NCBI GenBank assembly: GCA_900315055.1
Contig: OMXP01000011.1
Coordinates: 1 to 60,895, forward strand
Origin: an uncultured Lachnospiraceae bacterium
GTDB taxonomy: Bacteria; Bacillota; Clostridia; Lachnospirales; Lachnospiraceae
Length of the DNA stretch: 60,895 nt
Direction: 5' to 3'
The notes under the pieces are model-generated. The model saw only the letters and a list, made by a program, of their open reading frames with translations. It did no database searches and was not told where the DNA came from. The first letter of the stretch is position 1. Each line of letters begins with the position of its first letter. The translations under genes and the position numbers were made by a program. Of this stretch, positions 52,805-60,895 are shown piece after piece.

Positions 52805-53716
52805 TCAGAGGCTCCTGACAAACGCTGCGGCGGCGCTGGCAGCCATCGTTCCGTCGGCGATGGCACCGGTGAGCTCCCGAAGGTCCTTTGCTCTTCCGTC
52901 CCCTGCGGCAAAGACGCCGGGACGGCTGGTCGATAAATCCGGACAAGTCCTGATGTACCCGTTTTCATCAAGCTCCACGAGGTCCCGGAACATCTCGTTG
53001 TCCGGCACCTGCCCGATGGAAACAAAGAGGCCGGATACGGCAAGGGTTTTCTCCCTGCCATCTTTGTCTCTTACGGTGACACCGGACAGCTTCCCGTCCT
53101 CCCCCGAAACAAGGCCTGTCACAGTGCTTGAGAGGATCGGAACCACATTCTCATGGGAGAGCGCCTCTGTTACAACTGCCGTATCGGCGCGGTACTGCTC
53201 CCGCCTGTGGATGAGGTACACGCTCCTGCAAAGGCCTGCAAGTGCCGCTGCGCCCGAGAGCGCCGCATTTCCGCCGCCCACAATGGCGGCGTCTTTGTCC
53301 CGGATCGATCCCGCATCTGCCGCGACGCAGTACGAGACGCCCTTCCCGGCAAGCTCCTCCGCTCCCGGGATAGCGAGTTTCCTTTGCACCACGCCGGGGG
53401 CAAGGATCAGGGCCTTCCCCTCATACGCCGTTCCTCCCGCAAGGACTGAAAACCCGTGCCCGGTACCGGTCACCTTTTCTGCTCTCTCATAGACCATTTC
53501 GGCGCCAAGTCCCGCCGCCTGGTTCAGCATGTTGGAGGCAAGGCGGTACCCGTCCACTTTGAGGATCCCCGGGACATTGTCGACAACGCCCGCGTTGACG
53601 AGCTGTCCGCCCGGCATGGAGCCCTCAAAGACCTGCACGGAAAGTCCCTCGCGCCGGATCCGCACGGCGGCGGAGAGCCCCGCAGGCCCTGCGCCGATGA
53701 TCATTACGTCTGCCAT
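52805..53716 (-). CDS. Thioredoxin-reductase-like flavoprotein, one redox Cys
   Basis: 303 residues from MADVMIIGAGPAG, with GGAGA at six bases. The FAD site GAGPAGLSAAV and the NAD(P)H site IVGGGNAALSGA are clear. The last part, GVFAAGDGRAKDLRELTGAIADG, is typical of the thioredoxin reductase family. At the redox site, standard enzymes have CATCDG, whereas this protein has YCVAADAG: the first cysteine is kept and the second is Ala. It therefore cannot form the usual disulfide. It may be a ferredoxin:NADP-type or other oxidoreductase. It lies upstream of the PlsY-like and Nudix genes. Confidence 0.87.
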   Translation of the reverse strand: MADVMIIGAGPAGLSAAVRIRREGLSVQVFEGSMPGGQLVNAGVVDNVPGILKVDGYRLASNMLNQAAGLGAEMVYERAEKVTGTGHGFSVLAGGTAYEGKALILAPGVVQRKLAIPGAEELAGKGVSYCVAADAGSIRDKDAAIVGGGNAALSGAAALAGLCRSVYLIHRREQYRADTAVVTEALSHENVVPILSSTVTGLVSGEDGKLSGVTVRDKDGREKTLAVSGLFVSIGQVPDNEMFRDLVELDENGYIRTCPDLSTSRPGVFAAGDGRAKDLRELTGAIADGTMAASAAAAFVRSL

Positions 53717-53738
53717 AAAAAGTCTCCTTTCCGACAAA

Positions 53739-53768
53739 GAACCCGGCGGGATTGCTCCTGCCGGGTTC
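53739..53768 (-). terminator. Hairpin after ABC transporter genes
   Basis: GAACCCGGC/GCCGGGTTC perfect 9-bp stem. The T-run on the minus strand is short (TTCTTTG), so termination may be partial and allow some read-through to the flavoprotein gene. Confidence 0.65.
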
Positions 53769-53784
53769 CCCTGCTTTGCGTTTT

Positions 53785-54573
53785 TCAGGACAGGGCCATG
53801 CGGTCCGAGACCTCGCCGCCGACCTGTTCAAACTTCTCGAGAAGATCCGAGACCTTCAGCTTCTTCTTCTCCTCGCCCCGCACATCGTAGACGATTTTGC
53901 CGTCGCTCATCATGATGAGCCGGTTGCCGTGGGCAATCGCATCGCGCATGTTGTGGGTGACCATGAGGGTCGTCAGATGGTTCTCTCCGACGATCCGGTC
54001 GGTCGCCGCAAGGACCTTTGCCGCCGTCTTCGGGTCGAGCGCGGCCGTGTGCTCGTCAAGGAGCAGGACCGAGGGCTTCTTCATCGTTGCCATGAGAAGG
54101 GTCAGCGCCTGCCGCTGTCCGCCGGAGAGGAGTCCCACCTTTGCGGTGAGCCGGTCCTCCAGGCCAAGGTCCAGCTTTTTCAGGAGCTCTCTGTACTCAA
54201 CTCTCTCCTTTGCGGTGACGCCCCATTTGAGGTCCCGCTTCTGGCCGCGCCTTGCCGCGATGGCCATGTTCTCGTCGATCTGCATGTCTCCCGCAGTGCC
54301 CGTCATCGGATCCTGGAACACGCGTCCAAGATAGATTGCCCGCTTGTTCTCCGGAAGGGTCGTCACATCGACGCCGTCGATTAAAATCTCGCCCGAGTCC
54401 ACCGGCCAGACGCCCGCGATCGCATTCATGACCGTGGACTTTCCTGCGCCGTTGCCGCCGATGACCGTGCAGAAATCGCCGTCCTCCAGGGTCAGCGACA
54501 GATTGATCAGTGCCTTCTTCTCGTTGATGGTTCCGGGATTGAAGGTCTTGGAAATATTGCGGATCTCCAGCAT
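53785..54573 (-). CDS. ABC transporter ATP-binding protein
   Basis: 262 residues from MLEIRNISKT. Walker A GGNGAGKST, signature LSGGQRQAL, Walker B VLLLDEHTAALD and the switch histidine in MVTHNMRDA are all present. AGGAGG lies seven bases before the ATG, inside the end of the permease gene; the ATG overlaps its TGA stop. It powers the importer formed with the permease and the lipoprotein encoded upstream. This family (putative ABC transport system of the TrpXYZ/YtaP-like group) often imports amino acids such as tryptophan, but the substrate here is not certain. Confidence 0.92.
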   Translation of the reverse strand: MLEIRNISKTFNPGTINEKKALINLSLTLEDGDFCTVIGGNGAGKSTVMNAIAGVWPVDSGEILIDGVDVTTLPENKRAIYLGRVFQDPMTGTAGDMQIDENMAIAARRGQKRDLKWGVTAKERVEYRELLKKLDLGLEDRLTAKVGLLSGGQRQALTLLMATMKKPSVLLLDEHTAALDPKTAAKVLAATDRIVGENHLTTLMVTHNMRDAIAHGNRLIMMSDGKIVYDVRGEEKKKLKVSDLLEKFEQVGGEVSDRMALS

Positions 54574-55553
54574 CACTTCACCTCCTGATCCTTAGACGCC
54601 GTCTTCTTTGCCTTCGCGTTGCGCTTCTTCAGTGCGCTAAACGACGTGTTCTTTCTGCCCTGGAAGTACGGCACGGCAAGGAAGATTGCGACCACGACGG
54701 CCGTCAGGAGCTTCATGTCGTCTGCCGGGAACTTCAGCCACAGGACGAAGACGTAGACGAAATAGTAGATCACCGCGCCGACCACCGTGAAGGTGAGGCG
54801 GATGAAGAAGTTCAGCCGTTTGCCGACCAGTGCCTCGGCGAGCACCTCGCCGATGATGACCGCAGCAAGGCCGATGACGATGGAGCCCTGGCCCATCTTG
54901 ACATCGGCAAAGCCCTGGTACTGGGCGATGATGCCGCCGGAGAGGGCGACAAGGCCGTTTGCCATCGCGACCGTGATGACCTTCATCTTCGAGGTATTGA
55001 TGCCCTGCGCACGGGACATGTTCGGGTTGATGCCGGTTGCGCGGATCGCGCTTCCGATCTCGGTGCCGAAGAACCAGTACACGATGAGAATGATGACGAC
55101 ATCATAGATGAGCGTCAGGGCGATCGTCTGGCCGAGATACCGGATGTTCGAGGTGAACGGGGTCACGCCCTGTCCCGCGGGAATGGCCTGATTGGCCTTT
55201 CCCATGATGTTCAGGTTGATGGAGTACAGGGAGATCTGCACCAGAATGCCGGCGAGAATATCCGGAATGCCCAGCACCGTGTTCAGGACACCGGTTGCAA
55301 GGCCGGCAATAAGTCCGCACAGGAAGGAAACAAGAAGTGCCACAAAGGGATTGGCTCCCTGCAGAATCATCATGACGCAGACCGCGCCGCCAAGGGCAAA
55401 CGATCCGTCGACTGTCATATCCGCGAAGTTCAGGATGCGGAACGTCATGTACACGCCAAGCGCCATGATGCCCCAGATGAGACCCTGCGCAAGGCCGCCC
55501 GGCAGGGCGTTCCACAGCGCGGTCGGGTTCAGTGATGCGAAGTAAGCCGCCAT
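54573..55553 (-). CDS. ABC transporter permease
   Basis: 326 residues from MAAYFASLNP, with GGAGG nine bases before the ATG; a longer frame was rejected. About eight to nine membrane helices with the layout of branched-chain-amino-acid-type (LivH-like) permeases, including GLIWGIMALGVYMTFRILNFADMTVDG at the start, split by a loop, and AMANGLVALSGGIIAQYQGFADV in the middle. The C-terminus is rich in Lys and Ala. It pairs with the ATPase encoded next and the substrate-binding lipoprotein encoded about 300 bases upstream. That gap holds a terminator and a promoter. Confidence 0.92.
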   Translation of the reverse strand: MAAYFASLNPTALWNALPGGLAQGLIWGIMALGVYMTFRILNFADMTVDGSFALGGAVCVMMILQGANPFVALLVSFLCGLIAGLATGVLNTVLGIPDILAGILVQISLYSINLNIMGKANQAIPAGQGVTPFTSNIRYLGQTIALTLIYDVVIILIVYWFFGTEIGSAIRATGINPNMSRAQGINTSKMKVITVAMANGLVALSGGIIAQYQGFADVKMGQGSIVIGLAAVIIGEVLAEALVGKRLNFFIRLTFTVVGAVIYYFVYVFVLWLKFPADDMKLLTAVVVAIFLAVPYFQGRKNTSFSALKKRNAKAKKTASKDQEVK

Positions 55554-55702
55554 AGAGTTCTTCCTCCGAAATGTATTTTTCTTATCTGGCTTAAATCCGC
55601 CCAAAACCGGTAACAGCAGGCCAGCGGATTGGGATTCTGACTGTTAAGGCCAGAGAACACAACATACTTCAGAAATAAAATTCATGATTTGCGTTCGGTA
55701 AA

Positions 55703-55730
55703 ATTATATCATGCGCTTACCGATCTACAA
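55703..55730 (-). promoter_or_regulatory. Promoter of permease-ATPase genes
   Basis: On the minus strand TTGTAG and TATAAT are 16 bases apart, about 150 bases before the permease ATG. The stretch in between holds no gene and no clear structure. Confidence 0.55.
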
Positions 55731-55779
55731 GAAATTTACGTCTGGAATGTTACACCATTCCGGTTTCGTTTGATACCAG

Positions 55780-55813
55780 AAAAAACCTGCCACCTCTCTG
55801 AAAGGTGACAGGT
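55780..55813 (-). terminator. Terminator of ABC lipoprotein gene
   Basis: ACCTGTCACCT/AGGTGGCAGGT stem followed by six T on the minus strand. It separates the lipoprotein gene from the permease. Confidence 0.9.
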
Positions 55814-55856
55814 CATCCTTGATCTGACTGGACAAGCAGTTCAGACGCTGCCCGCT

Positions 55857-56939
55857 TTACTGCGCGCTCATGTCGATGGCGGTGTAGTCATCCGGCATCG
55901 TGAAGCCGATGGCTTCCGCGTAATCCGGATTGTACTCCTTGGTGGTCGTCGGTGCGTACTCAATCTCCATCGTGGACGGATCCGTTCCGTTGGTCAGGAT
56001 ATCGACAGCCATCTTGCCGGTCTGGACACCGAGGTCATAGTAGCTGATGGACAGCGTTGCAAGGCCGCCGGACTTGCACATGTTCTCCTCGCCGCAGACG
56101 ATCGGGATCTTGCTGGCTTCCGTGATGTTGGAGATGATGGTCATGTTCGATGCCGCCGTGTTGTCGGTCGGGATATAGAACACGTCGCAGTCGGACGCTG
56201 CAGACTGGGTGACGGACTGCAGATCGTTGGAATCCGCGAAGGTGTACTCCTGGTAGGCAATGCTGTCCTCATCGAGGTACTTCTCGATCTGCTCAGCCTG
56301 GAACTTGGAATTTGCCTCTGCGGAGCAATACAGGATGGCGACCTTCTTCACGTCCGGAACCAGCTCGAGGATCATGTCCTCCTGCTGATCGAGGGGTGCC
56401 AGATCCGACGTGCCGGAGACGTTGATGCCGGTGGTGCCGGAGAAATCGGACATGTTCAGGGCCGTGCCGTAATCCGTGACGGAGGTGCCAAGGATCGGGA
56501 TATCGCTCGTTGCGGAGACCGCTGCCTGAAGAGCCGGGGTTGCGTTTGCAAGGATCAGGTCGTACTCGTTGGAGACAAAGCCGGTGCAGATCGTGGAGCA
56601 GGTCGTGGAGTCGCCCTGGGCGTTCTGCAGATCGAAGGTGACCGCATCGCCGAGCTCATTCTTGACCTCATCCTCAAAGCCCTGGGTTGCGGCATCGAGA
56701 GCCTCATGCTGCACGAGCTGGCAGATGCCGATCGTGTAGGTCTTGCCGTCCGTGGAAGCTGTATCTTCCGTGGAGGCCGTATCTGCTGCAGCCGTATCGG
56801 CAGTGGTGGTGGCAGCAGAAGCTGTCGTATCTGCGGTACTTGCCGCAGTCGTTGCCGAGGAGCCCGAGGACGAGCCGCAGGCTGCAAGGGACACACAGAC
56901 CGTACAGGTCATGATCATCGCTGCAATTTTCTTTTTCAT
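55857..56939 (-). CDS. ABC transporter substrate-binding lipoprotein
   Basis: 360 residues from MKKKIAAMIM. A lipoprotein signal ends in LAAC. A Thr/Ala/Asp/Ser-rich linker covers about residues 20-65. The binding domain starts YTIGICQLVQHEALDAATQGF, which is typical of the ABC_sub_bind family (TrpX-like), and includes GTSVTDYG, VPDVKKVAILYCSAEANS and DCDVFYIPTDNTAASN. AGGAG lies nine bases before the ATG. It has its own strong terminator, so it can be made in excess over the permease and ATPase. No T-box is seen upstream, although related tryptophan importers often have one. Confidence 0.93.
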   Translation of the reverse strand: MKKKIAAMIMTCTVCVSLAACGSSSGSSATTAASTADTTASAATTTADTAAADTASTEDTASTDGKTYTIGICQLVQHEALDAATQGFEDEVKNELGDAVTFDLQNAQGDSTTCSTICTGFVSNEYDLILANATPALQAAVSATSDIPILGTSVTDYGTALNMSDFSGTTGINVSGTSDLAPLDQQEDMILELVPDVKKVAILYCSAEANSKFQAEQIEKYLDEDSIAYQEYTFADSNDLQSVTQSAASDCDVFYIPTDNTAASNMTIISNITEASKIPIVCGEENMCKSGGLATLSISYYDLGVQTGKMAVDILTNGTDPSTMEIEYAPTTTKEYNPDYAEAIGFTMPDDYTAIDMSAQ

Positions 56940-56996
56940 AATCTTCTTCTCCTCCCGTACATTCGGCCGGTTCTGCCGGCCGCTACGTTTTAATAC

Positions 56997-57025
56997 ATTA
57001 AAGCGCCTGTGCGTTAATGTGTCAA
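56997..57025 (-). promoter_or_regulatory. Promoter of ABC lipoprotein gene
   Basis: On the minus strand TTGACA and TTTAAT are 17 bases apart. A CGGCCGG/CCGGCCG hairpin (56964-56982) lies at the start of the predicted leader. Confidence 0.75.
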
Positions 57026-57156
57026 ATCTTATTTCCAATTTTTTCCCCACAGCGTTCACACATTGTTAAACTTCCCGCAACAGTCTGTCTTATCCTGCCC
57101 GGTAGACTGTAAACAGCGTCAGTATCATCAGGGCGGATCTTCGATCCGCAATCAGC

Positions 57157-58140
57157 ATGCCGGACAATCCAAAGGCTCTGTCCGCTACGGACAGACTTAA
57201 AAAGTGCATACCGTATCTGTTCGTGCTCCTCGTTGTTCTTCTGGATGTTGCTCTTTCGAGATACACGAAGCATACCTCTCTTCTTGTACCGCAGGCAGCT
57301 GCCATCGCCGCGGGATTTCTTCTTGTGCCGTCTGTCTCCTTCATTGACAACGGCTGGAAGGCCCTGGTCCTGTCCGCCTCGGGCGCTGCCCTCGGCATAC
57401 TTTTCGCAAACCTTGCCGGACTGCCGGTTTTCGTACGTCTTCCGGTCGTCTGCCTCTTGTGCGAGGCGCTTCTCCTTGCTTTCAGCTCGTCCTTCACCCC
57501 GGTGATCGCCCTTGCCTGCTATCCGGTGCTGTATCATGTCACCTCTTTGTACTACATTCCTGCCGCCGCAGCGCTTTGTGCTCTGGTCCTTGTTCTTCAA
57601 AGACTCCTTCTTGTTCTGCATCTTCAGACCAGAGCCCCGGCTCTTCCTGCAGTACGTCCGGACAGATCTGACCTTGTGCTGCCCCTTGCAAGGACACTGA
57701 TTGTCTTTCTCCTGGTGTTTCTTCCTGCAAAGACGTCCTTCCCGCTCCTTCTTGTTCCGGAGCTTCTCTCGTCCTTTTGGGACTTCTCCGATCCCTCCTG
57801 CACAAGCCGCAGGATGCCGATGTCGACGGTCATTCTCCTTGCGATGGGCGCCGTTGCCGGTGTCTTCTGCCAGGTGCTGCTTCGCGCCCGTCTGGGAGTG
57901 CCGACTCTTGTCTGCATCCTCATCTCCTGCCTTCTCGTGTTCTTCTTCTACGTCTGCTTTGGCGCCGTCCTGCCGCAGGCACTTGCCATTGCGCTTTTGT
58001 CTTATACAATCCCTGCGGGACAGTTTCTCTTTTTCCCGATCCGGATTTTTGCCGGCGCTTCCCTTTTCATGGCGCTCTCCGCACTCCTGTTTCGAAAAAA
58101 CAAGGCAGCCCGTACCGCAAAAAGCGGCAGAGCTGCCTGA
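57157..58140 (+). CDS. Polytopic membrane protein of unknown function
   Basis: 327 residues with about nine to ten membrane helices, very rich in Leu, Ala and Val. The N-terminus (MPDNPKALSATDRLKK) is hydrophilic. The first two helix pairs repeat a similar pattern in the second half (about 20-150 and 170-315), which suggests an internal duplication; the second half contains PMSTVILLAMGAVAGVFCQ. The layout recalls HPP-family and aromatic-acid-exporter-like proteins but I cannot assign it. The start lacks a good ribosome site and is preceded by a palindrome. The last 40 bases hold the terminator of the convergent peptidase gene. No operon partner is evident. Confidence 0.65.
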   Translation: MPDNPKALSATDRLKKCIPYLFVLLVVLLDVALSRYTKHTSLLVPQAAAIAAGFLLVPSVSFIDNGWKALVLSASGAALGILFANLAGLPVFVRLPVVCLLCEALLLAFSSSFTPVIALACYPVLYHVTSLYYIPAAAALCALVLVLQRLLLVLHLQTRAPALPAVRPDRSDLVLPLARTLIVFLLVFLPAKTSFPLLLVPELLSSFWDFSDPSCTSRRMPMSTVILLAMGAVAGVFCQVLLRARLGVPTLVCILISCLLVFFFYVCFGAVLPQALAIALLSYTIPAGQFLFFPIRIFAGASLFMALSALLFRKNKAARTAKSGRAA

Positions 58141-58142
58141 AA
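58099..58142 (-). terminator. Terminator of M24 gene, inside opposing CDS
   Basis: AGGCAGC/GCTGCCT stem followed on the minus strand by TGTTTTTTCG. It is coded within the last codons of the membrane protein gene. Confidence 0.75.
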
Positions 58143-58172
58143 AGCATAAGGAATGAAATTGTCGAAAGTCTG

Positions 58173-59252
58173 TCAGCCAATCACCTGAAGGTCCTTCGGA
58201 TAGTGGTTCAGCACCTCACACCCGTCTTCTGTCACGAGCACCAGGTCCTCGATGCGAACGCCCACCTTTCCGGTCACATAGATGCCGGGCTCAATCGAAA
58301 AGATGTTCCCCGCCTTTGTCAGGTTGTGGTTTGCGGCGGACACGTCTCCTGCCTCATGGACACCGATCCCGATGAAGTGGCCGAGCCGGTGCGTAAACTG
58401 TGGCCCGTAACCTCCCTGTGTGATGATATCCCTTGCCTTTTTATCGACAGATGCGAGCTCAACCCCGGCCTTCAGATACGCCTCCGCCCCGGTGTTTGCA
58501 GAAAGCGTCAGCTCATAGACCCGTCTCTCCTCCGGAGTCGGGTCCTTTTTGTAGAAGAACGTCCTCGTCATATCCGAGCAGTAGTCATTCACCTTGCAGC
58601 CGACATCAAAGAGGACGCAGTCGCCTTCCTGAAGCACGGTGTTGTCCGGCATGTGGTGCGGGTCCGCGGCATTTTTTCCGAAGCCGACGATCGGATCAAA
58701 CGAATAGCCGGAAGCCCCGAGGCTCTTGTAGATTCCAAGCATCTGCTCTGCAATCTCAAGTTCTGTCACGCCTTCCCGGACAAGGCCTTTGAAGCGCTCC
58801 ATCGCCGCATCATTCATCTTCGAGGCGATGCGCATCTTCTCCTGCTCTTCTTTTGTCTTCACGGCTCTCGCATCGTCCACGGAAACCGACCCGTTGACAT
58901 AGCCTTTGGCCACCTGTCCCTCCATCATCGAGAGCAGGAACTTCGACGCCATCGTCTTGTCGACGCCCAGGATCTTCCCGGGATCCACCACCGTTTTCCA
59001 GATGGGAACAAGATCGTCGGTATCGGAGTAATAGACCTTCCGTGCGCCGATCTCCTCTTCAAACGAAAACAGCTCATTCAGGAACAGGACCGGCTTCCTT
59101 TCTTCCGACAGATACAGTCCGAGGAACCTCTCCCCGGGCAGGATCCAGCGTCCGGTGAGATAAAACACCGACTCCGGGTCCGTGATCATCATCTGGCTGA
59201 TTTTCTGCTCCTTCATCGCAGCAAGCACTTTATCTTTTTTCTGGTTATCCAT
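58173..59252 (-). CDS. M24 family Xaa-Pro aminopeptidase/dipeptidase
   Basis: 359 residues. The N-terminal creatinase-like domain (about 1-125) precedes the pita-bread catalytic domain. The five metal ligands are visible: DVGCKVNDYCSDMTR (two Asp), HRLGHFIGIGVHE (His), FSIEPGIYV (Glu) and VRIEDLVLV (Glu). It cleaves peptides next to proline; whether it acts as aminopeptidase P or prolidase cannot be decided from sequence. GGAGA lies before the ATG. It is divergent from the M18 aminopeptidase gene, from which it is separated by about 107 bases, so the two could share a control region for peptide use. Confidence 0.93.
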   Translation of the reverse strand: MDNQKKDKVLAAMKEQKISQMMITDPESVFYLTGRWILPGERFLGLYLSEERKPVLFLNELFSFEEEIGARKVYYSDTDDLVPIWKTVVDPGKILGVDKTMASKFLLSMMEGQVAKGYVNGSVSVDDARAVKTKEEQEKMRIASKMNDAAMERFKGLVREGVTELEIAEQMLGIYKSLGASGYSFDPIVGFGKNAADPHHMPDNTVLQEGDCVLFDVGCKVNDYCSDMTRTFFYKKDPTPEERRVYELTLSANTGAEAYLKAGVELASVDKKARDIITQGGYGPQFTHRLGHFIGIGVHEAGDVSAANHNLTKAGNIFSIEPGIYVTGKVGVRIEDLVLVTEDGCEVLNHYPKDLQVIG

Positions 59253-59359
59253 CAGCGTTCTCCTTTTCAGCGTTATAATGCGGGAAGCCAGGCCGTTGTA
59301 TTGTTTTTCAGCTGCCCGGCCTCACCTACTTTAGCACACTTGTAAACGGAAGGGTTCCC

Positions 59360-60739
59360 ATGTCTGAAAACACCTTTGAAAACATCGCAGATGAATTCCT
59401 GGACTTCGTTCAGCTCTGCCCCACCTGCTACCACGTCGTCGAAAAGCAGCGCACGGCGCTTCTCTATGCCGGCTACACGCAGCTTTTCGAAAGCACACCC
59501 TTTGACCTTGTCCCGGGCGGAAAGTACTTCGTGACGCGGGGAGGCTCGAGCCTTATCGCCTTTCGCGTGCCGGAGGGGAAGATCACGGGCTTTCTGGTCA
59601 GCGCCTCCCACTCCGACTCTCCCTCCTTCAAGGTCAAGGCAAATCCGGAGATCACGGAAAACGGCTACACGAAACTAAATGTCGAGCGCTACGGCGGCAT
59701 GCTGATGGCTCCCTGGTTTGACCGGCCGCTCTCGGTGGCAGGACGCGTCATCACCAGGGAAGAGACAACAGACGGTGTGCGCCTTGTCTCTCACCTTGTC
59801 AATATCCCCCGGGATCTTCTCGTCATCCCGAGCCTTGCAATCCACATGAACCGGGAGGCCAACAGCGGCTTTGCCCCCAATCCCCAGACGGATCTTCTGC
59901 CCCTGTTCGGGGACGAGAGCGCAAAGGGGAAGTTCCTGCCGCTTGTTGCAAGGTATGCGGGCGTATCCCCCGATGCCATCGAGGGGTACGATCTCTTCCT
60001 CTATCCCACGGGGCACGGGAGCCTTGTCGGCGCCGGGCAGGAATTCCTGTTATCGCCCCGCATCGATGACCTCATGTGCGCCTACGGTTGCTTCCGCGGG
60101 TTCCTCGCAGCGGGAAAGACGAAGGGAAACGGGAAGGACGCCCCTTCTTCCCTTCCGGTCTATGCCCTCTTTGACAACGAGGAGGTGGGGTCGCTCACAC
60201 GGCAGGGTGCGGATTCCACGTTCCTCAAGGATACCCTCGAAAACATCTTTGAGGCCCTCCATCTTACCCCCGCACAGTACCGCGCTGCCCTGCAGCAGAG
60301 CTTCATGGTCTCCGCGGACAATGCCCACGCTGTCCACCCGAACCACCCGGAGAAGGCGGATCCCGTGAACCGCCCGAAGATGAACGGCGGCATCGTCATC
60401 AAGTACGCGGCCAATCAGAAGTACACGTCCACGGGAGAGAGCGCGGCGCTCTTCTTCTGCCTCTGCAAAAAGGCCGGCGTCCCCGTGCAGGTGTTCACGA
60501 ACCGCTCCGACATGGCAGGCGGCTCGACGCTGGGGAACCTCGAGACGTCCCATGTGCCGCTGAACGCCGTTGACATCGGCCTTGCCCAGCTTGCCATGCA
60601 CTCCTCCTGGGAGTGCGCGGGGGTGAAGGATCTCTCCTTCCTTGCCAGGGCGATGGAGTTCTTTTTTGCATCGACCCTCACAGTCCCCTCTCCCGGCGTC
60701 CTGAATCTTTCCTTCCCGAAGGAACTGCCGCAGAAGTAA
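59360..60739 (+). CDS. apeB: M18 family aminopeptidase
   Basis: 459 residues. Zinc ligands include the histidine in SASHSDSPSFKVK, the Asp in ISPRIDDLMCAYG-type sequence (here SPRIDDLMCA), the Glu pair in FDNEEVGS, and the histidine near the C-terminus in LETSHVPLNAVDIG. This is the aspartyl/aminopeptidase I family, cytosolic, usually a dodecamer. It removes N-terminal residues, often acidic or neutral ones, from small peptides. The ribosome site is modest (AAGGG). A strong terminator follows. Length matches the family. Confidence 0.94.
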   Translation: MSENTFENIADEFLDFVQLCPTCYHVVEKQRTALLYAGYTQLFESTPFDLVPGGKYFVTRGGSSLIAFRVPEGKITGFLVSASHSDSPSFKVKANPEITENGYTKLNVERYGGMLMAPWFDRPLSVAGRVITREETTDGVRLVSHLVNIPRDLLVIPSLAIHMNREANSGFAPNPQTDLLPLFGDESAKGKFLPLVARYAGVSPDAIEGYDLFLYPTGHGSLVGAGQEFLLSPRIDDLMCAYGCFRGFLAAGKTKGNGKDAPSSLPVYALFDNEEVGSLTRQGADSTFLKDTLENIFEALHLTPAQYRAALQQSFMVSADNAHAVHPNHPEKADPVNRPKMNGGIVIKYAANQKYTSTGESAALFFCLCKKAGVPVQVFTNRSDMAGGSTLGNLETSHVPLNAVDIGLAQLAMHSSWECAGVKDLSFLARAMEFFFASTLTVPSPGVLNLSFPKELPQK

Positions 60740-60751
60740 AGGAAACAGGCA

Positions 60752-60795
60752 AAAGTCCCTGCAGACCGCACGCAGCATGTCTGCAGGGACTTTTT
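60752..60795 (+). terminator. Terminator of M18 gene
   Basis: AAAGTCCCTGCAGAC/GTCTGCAGGGACTTT perfect 15-bp stem running into T. Confidence 0.95.
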
Positions 60796-60800
60796 ATTTT

Positions 60801-60895
60801 GAACCAAATCGCGCGAGCGCGATGCCCAATTAAAGTTATCGCTGTAGCCACTGCTTTCTCTACCTGAAGGTTCGGTGGCTGGCCTGGCGATTGAT
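60801..60895. other. Unassigned right end of window
   Basis: The sequence holds a palindrome ATCGCGC-GA-GCGCGAT (60808-60823). On the plus strand an open frame reads RARCPIKVIAVATAFST before a TGA. I recognise no gene or element. It may be the start of a mobile element or a neighbouring operon, but nothing here decides it. Confidence 0.3.

Noticed and set aside
55857..56939. Firm assignment as a tryptophan importer (TrpX)
   Set aside because: The family fits, but no T-box or trp operator is seen and the substrate cannot be read from the sequence.

Overview
The window looks like chromosomal DNA from an anaerobic, butyrate-forming Clostridia species, most likely a fairly GC-rich member of the Lachnospiraceae. 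The main reasons are a complete thl-crt-hbd-bcd-etfB-etfA crotonyl/butyryl-CoA operon, a clostridial-type GH13 enzyme, a DUF4317 protein, an NADP-type glutamate dehydrogenase, ammonia-dependent AsnA, a T-box leader, strong AGGAGG ribosome sites and many rho-independent terminators. I see no prophage, CRISPR array or rRNA. Transposon-like sequence is limited to a possible transposase tail at the very left edge and about 95 unassigned bases at the right edge.

Layout. 0-6.6 kb: an MMPL/RND membrane transporter followed by a 1266-residue surface protein that combines GLUG repeats with a long helical region. A palindromic operator precedes the pair. 6.7-12 kb: a Lon-like AAA+ protein without a protease domain, a 48-residue membrane protein, a rhomboid protease, an L,D-transpeptidase and a divergent secreted InlB-repeat protein. 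12.1-14.6 kb: two identical, inverted tRNA-Gly genes flank a DUF4317 gene and argC. 14.6-20 kb: a PrsW-type protease, the metNIQ methionine importer and a GH13 enzyme. 20-23.4 kb: an intergenic region with DnaA-box-like and palindromic repeats, a nuclease-helicase fusion and an HPr-like protein without the phosphorylatable histidine. 23.9-31.2 kb, mostly plus strand: asnA, gdhA, a THUMP methyltransferase, rdgB, seven tRNA genes, a radical SAM protein and tRNA-Arg.

31.2-40 kb: a stand-alone thiolase, a multidomain DNA-binding-like protein, mtnA-ybaK-pdxY, and a MoxR/DUF58/DUF4129 operon. 40-46.3 kb: the butyryl-CoA operon. Its promoter and that of the separate thiolase both carry Rex-like operators near the predicted transcription start, which suggests NADH/NAD+ control of both thiolases. 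46.3-51 kb: the ribosome hibernation factor, a T-box-controlled BASS-family transporter, and an NlpC/P60 hydrolase whose 5' region carries WalR-like sites, divergent from a C39-like peptidase gene. 51-57 kb: a Nudix-Nudix fusion, a PlsY-like acyltransferase, a one-cysteine thioredoxin-reductase-like flavoprotein and an ABC importer. 57-60.8 kb: an unknown membrane protein and two aminopeptidase-family genes.

The best candidates for undescribed biology are the transporter/giant surface protein pair, the protease-less Lon-like protein, the AlkX-like/HTH/HhH fusion protein, and the T-box control of a BASS transporter. All functional assignments rest on reading motifs by eye. No database search or computation was run.
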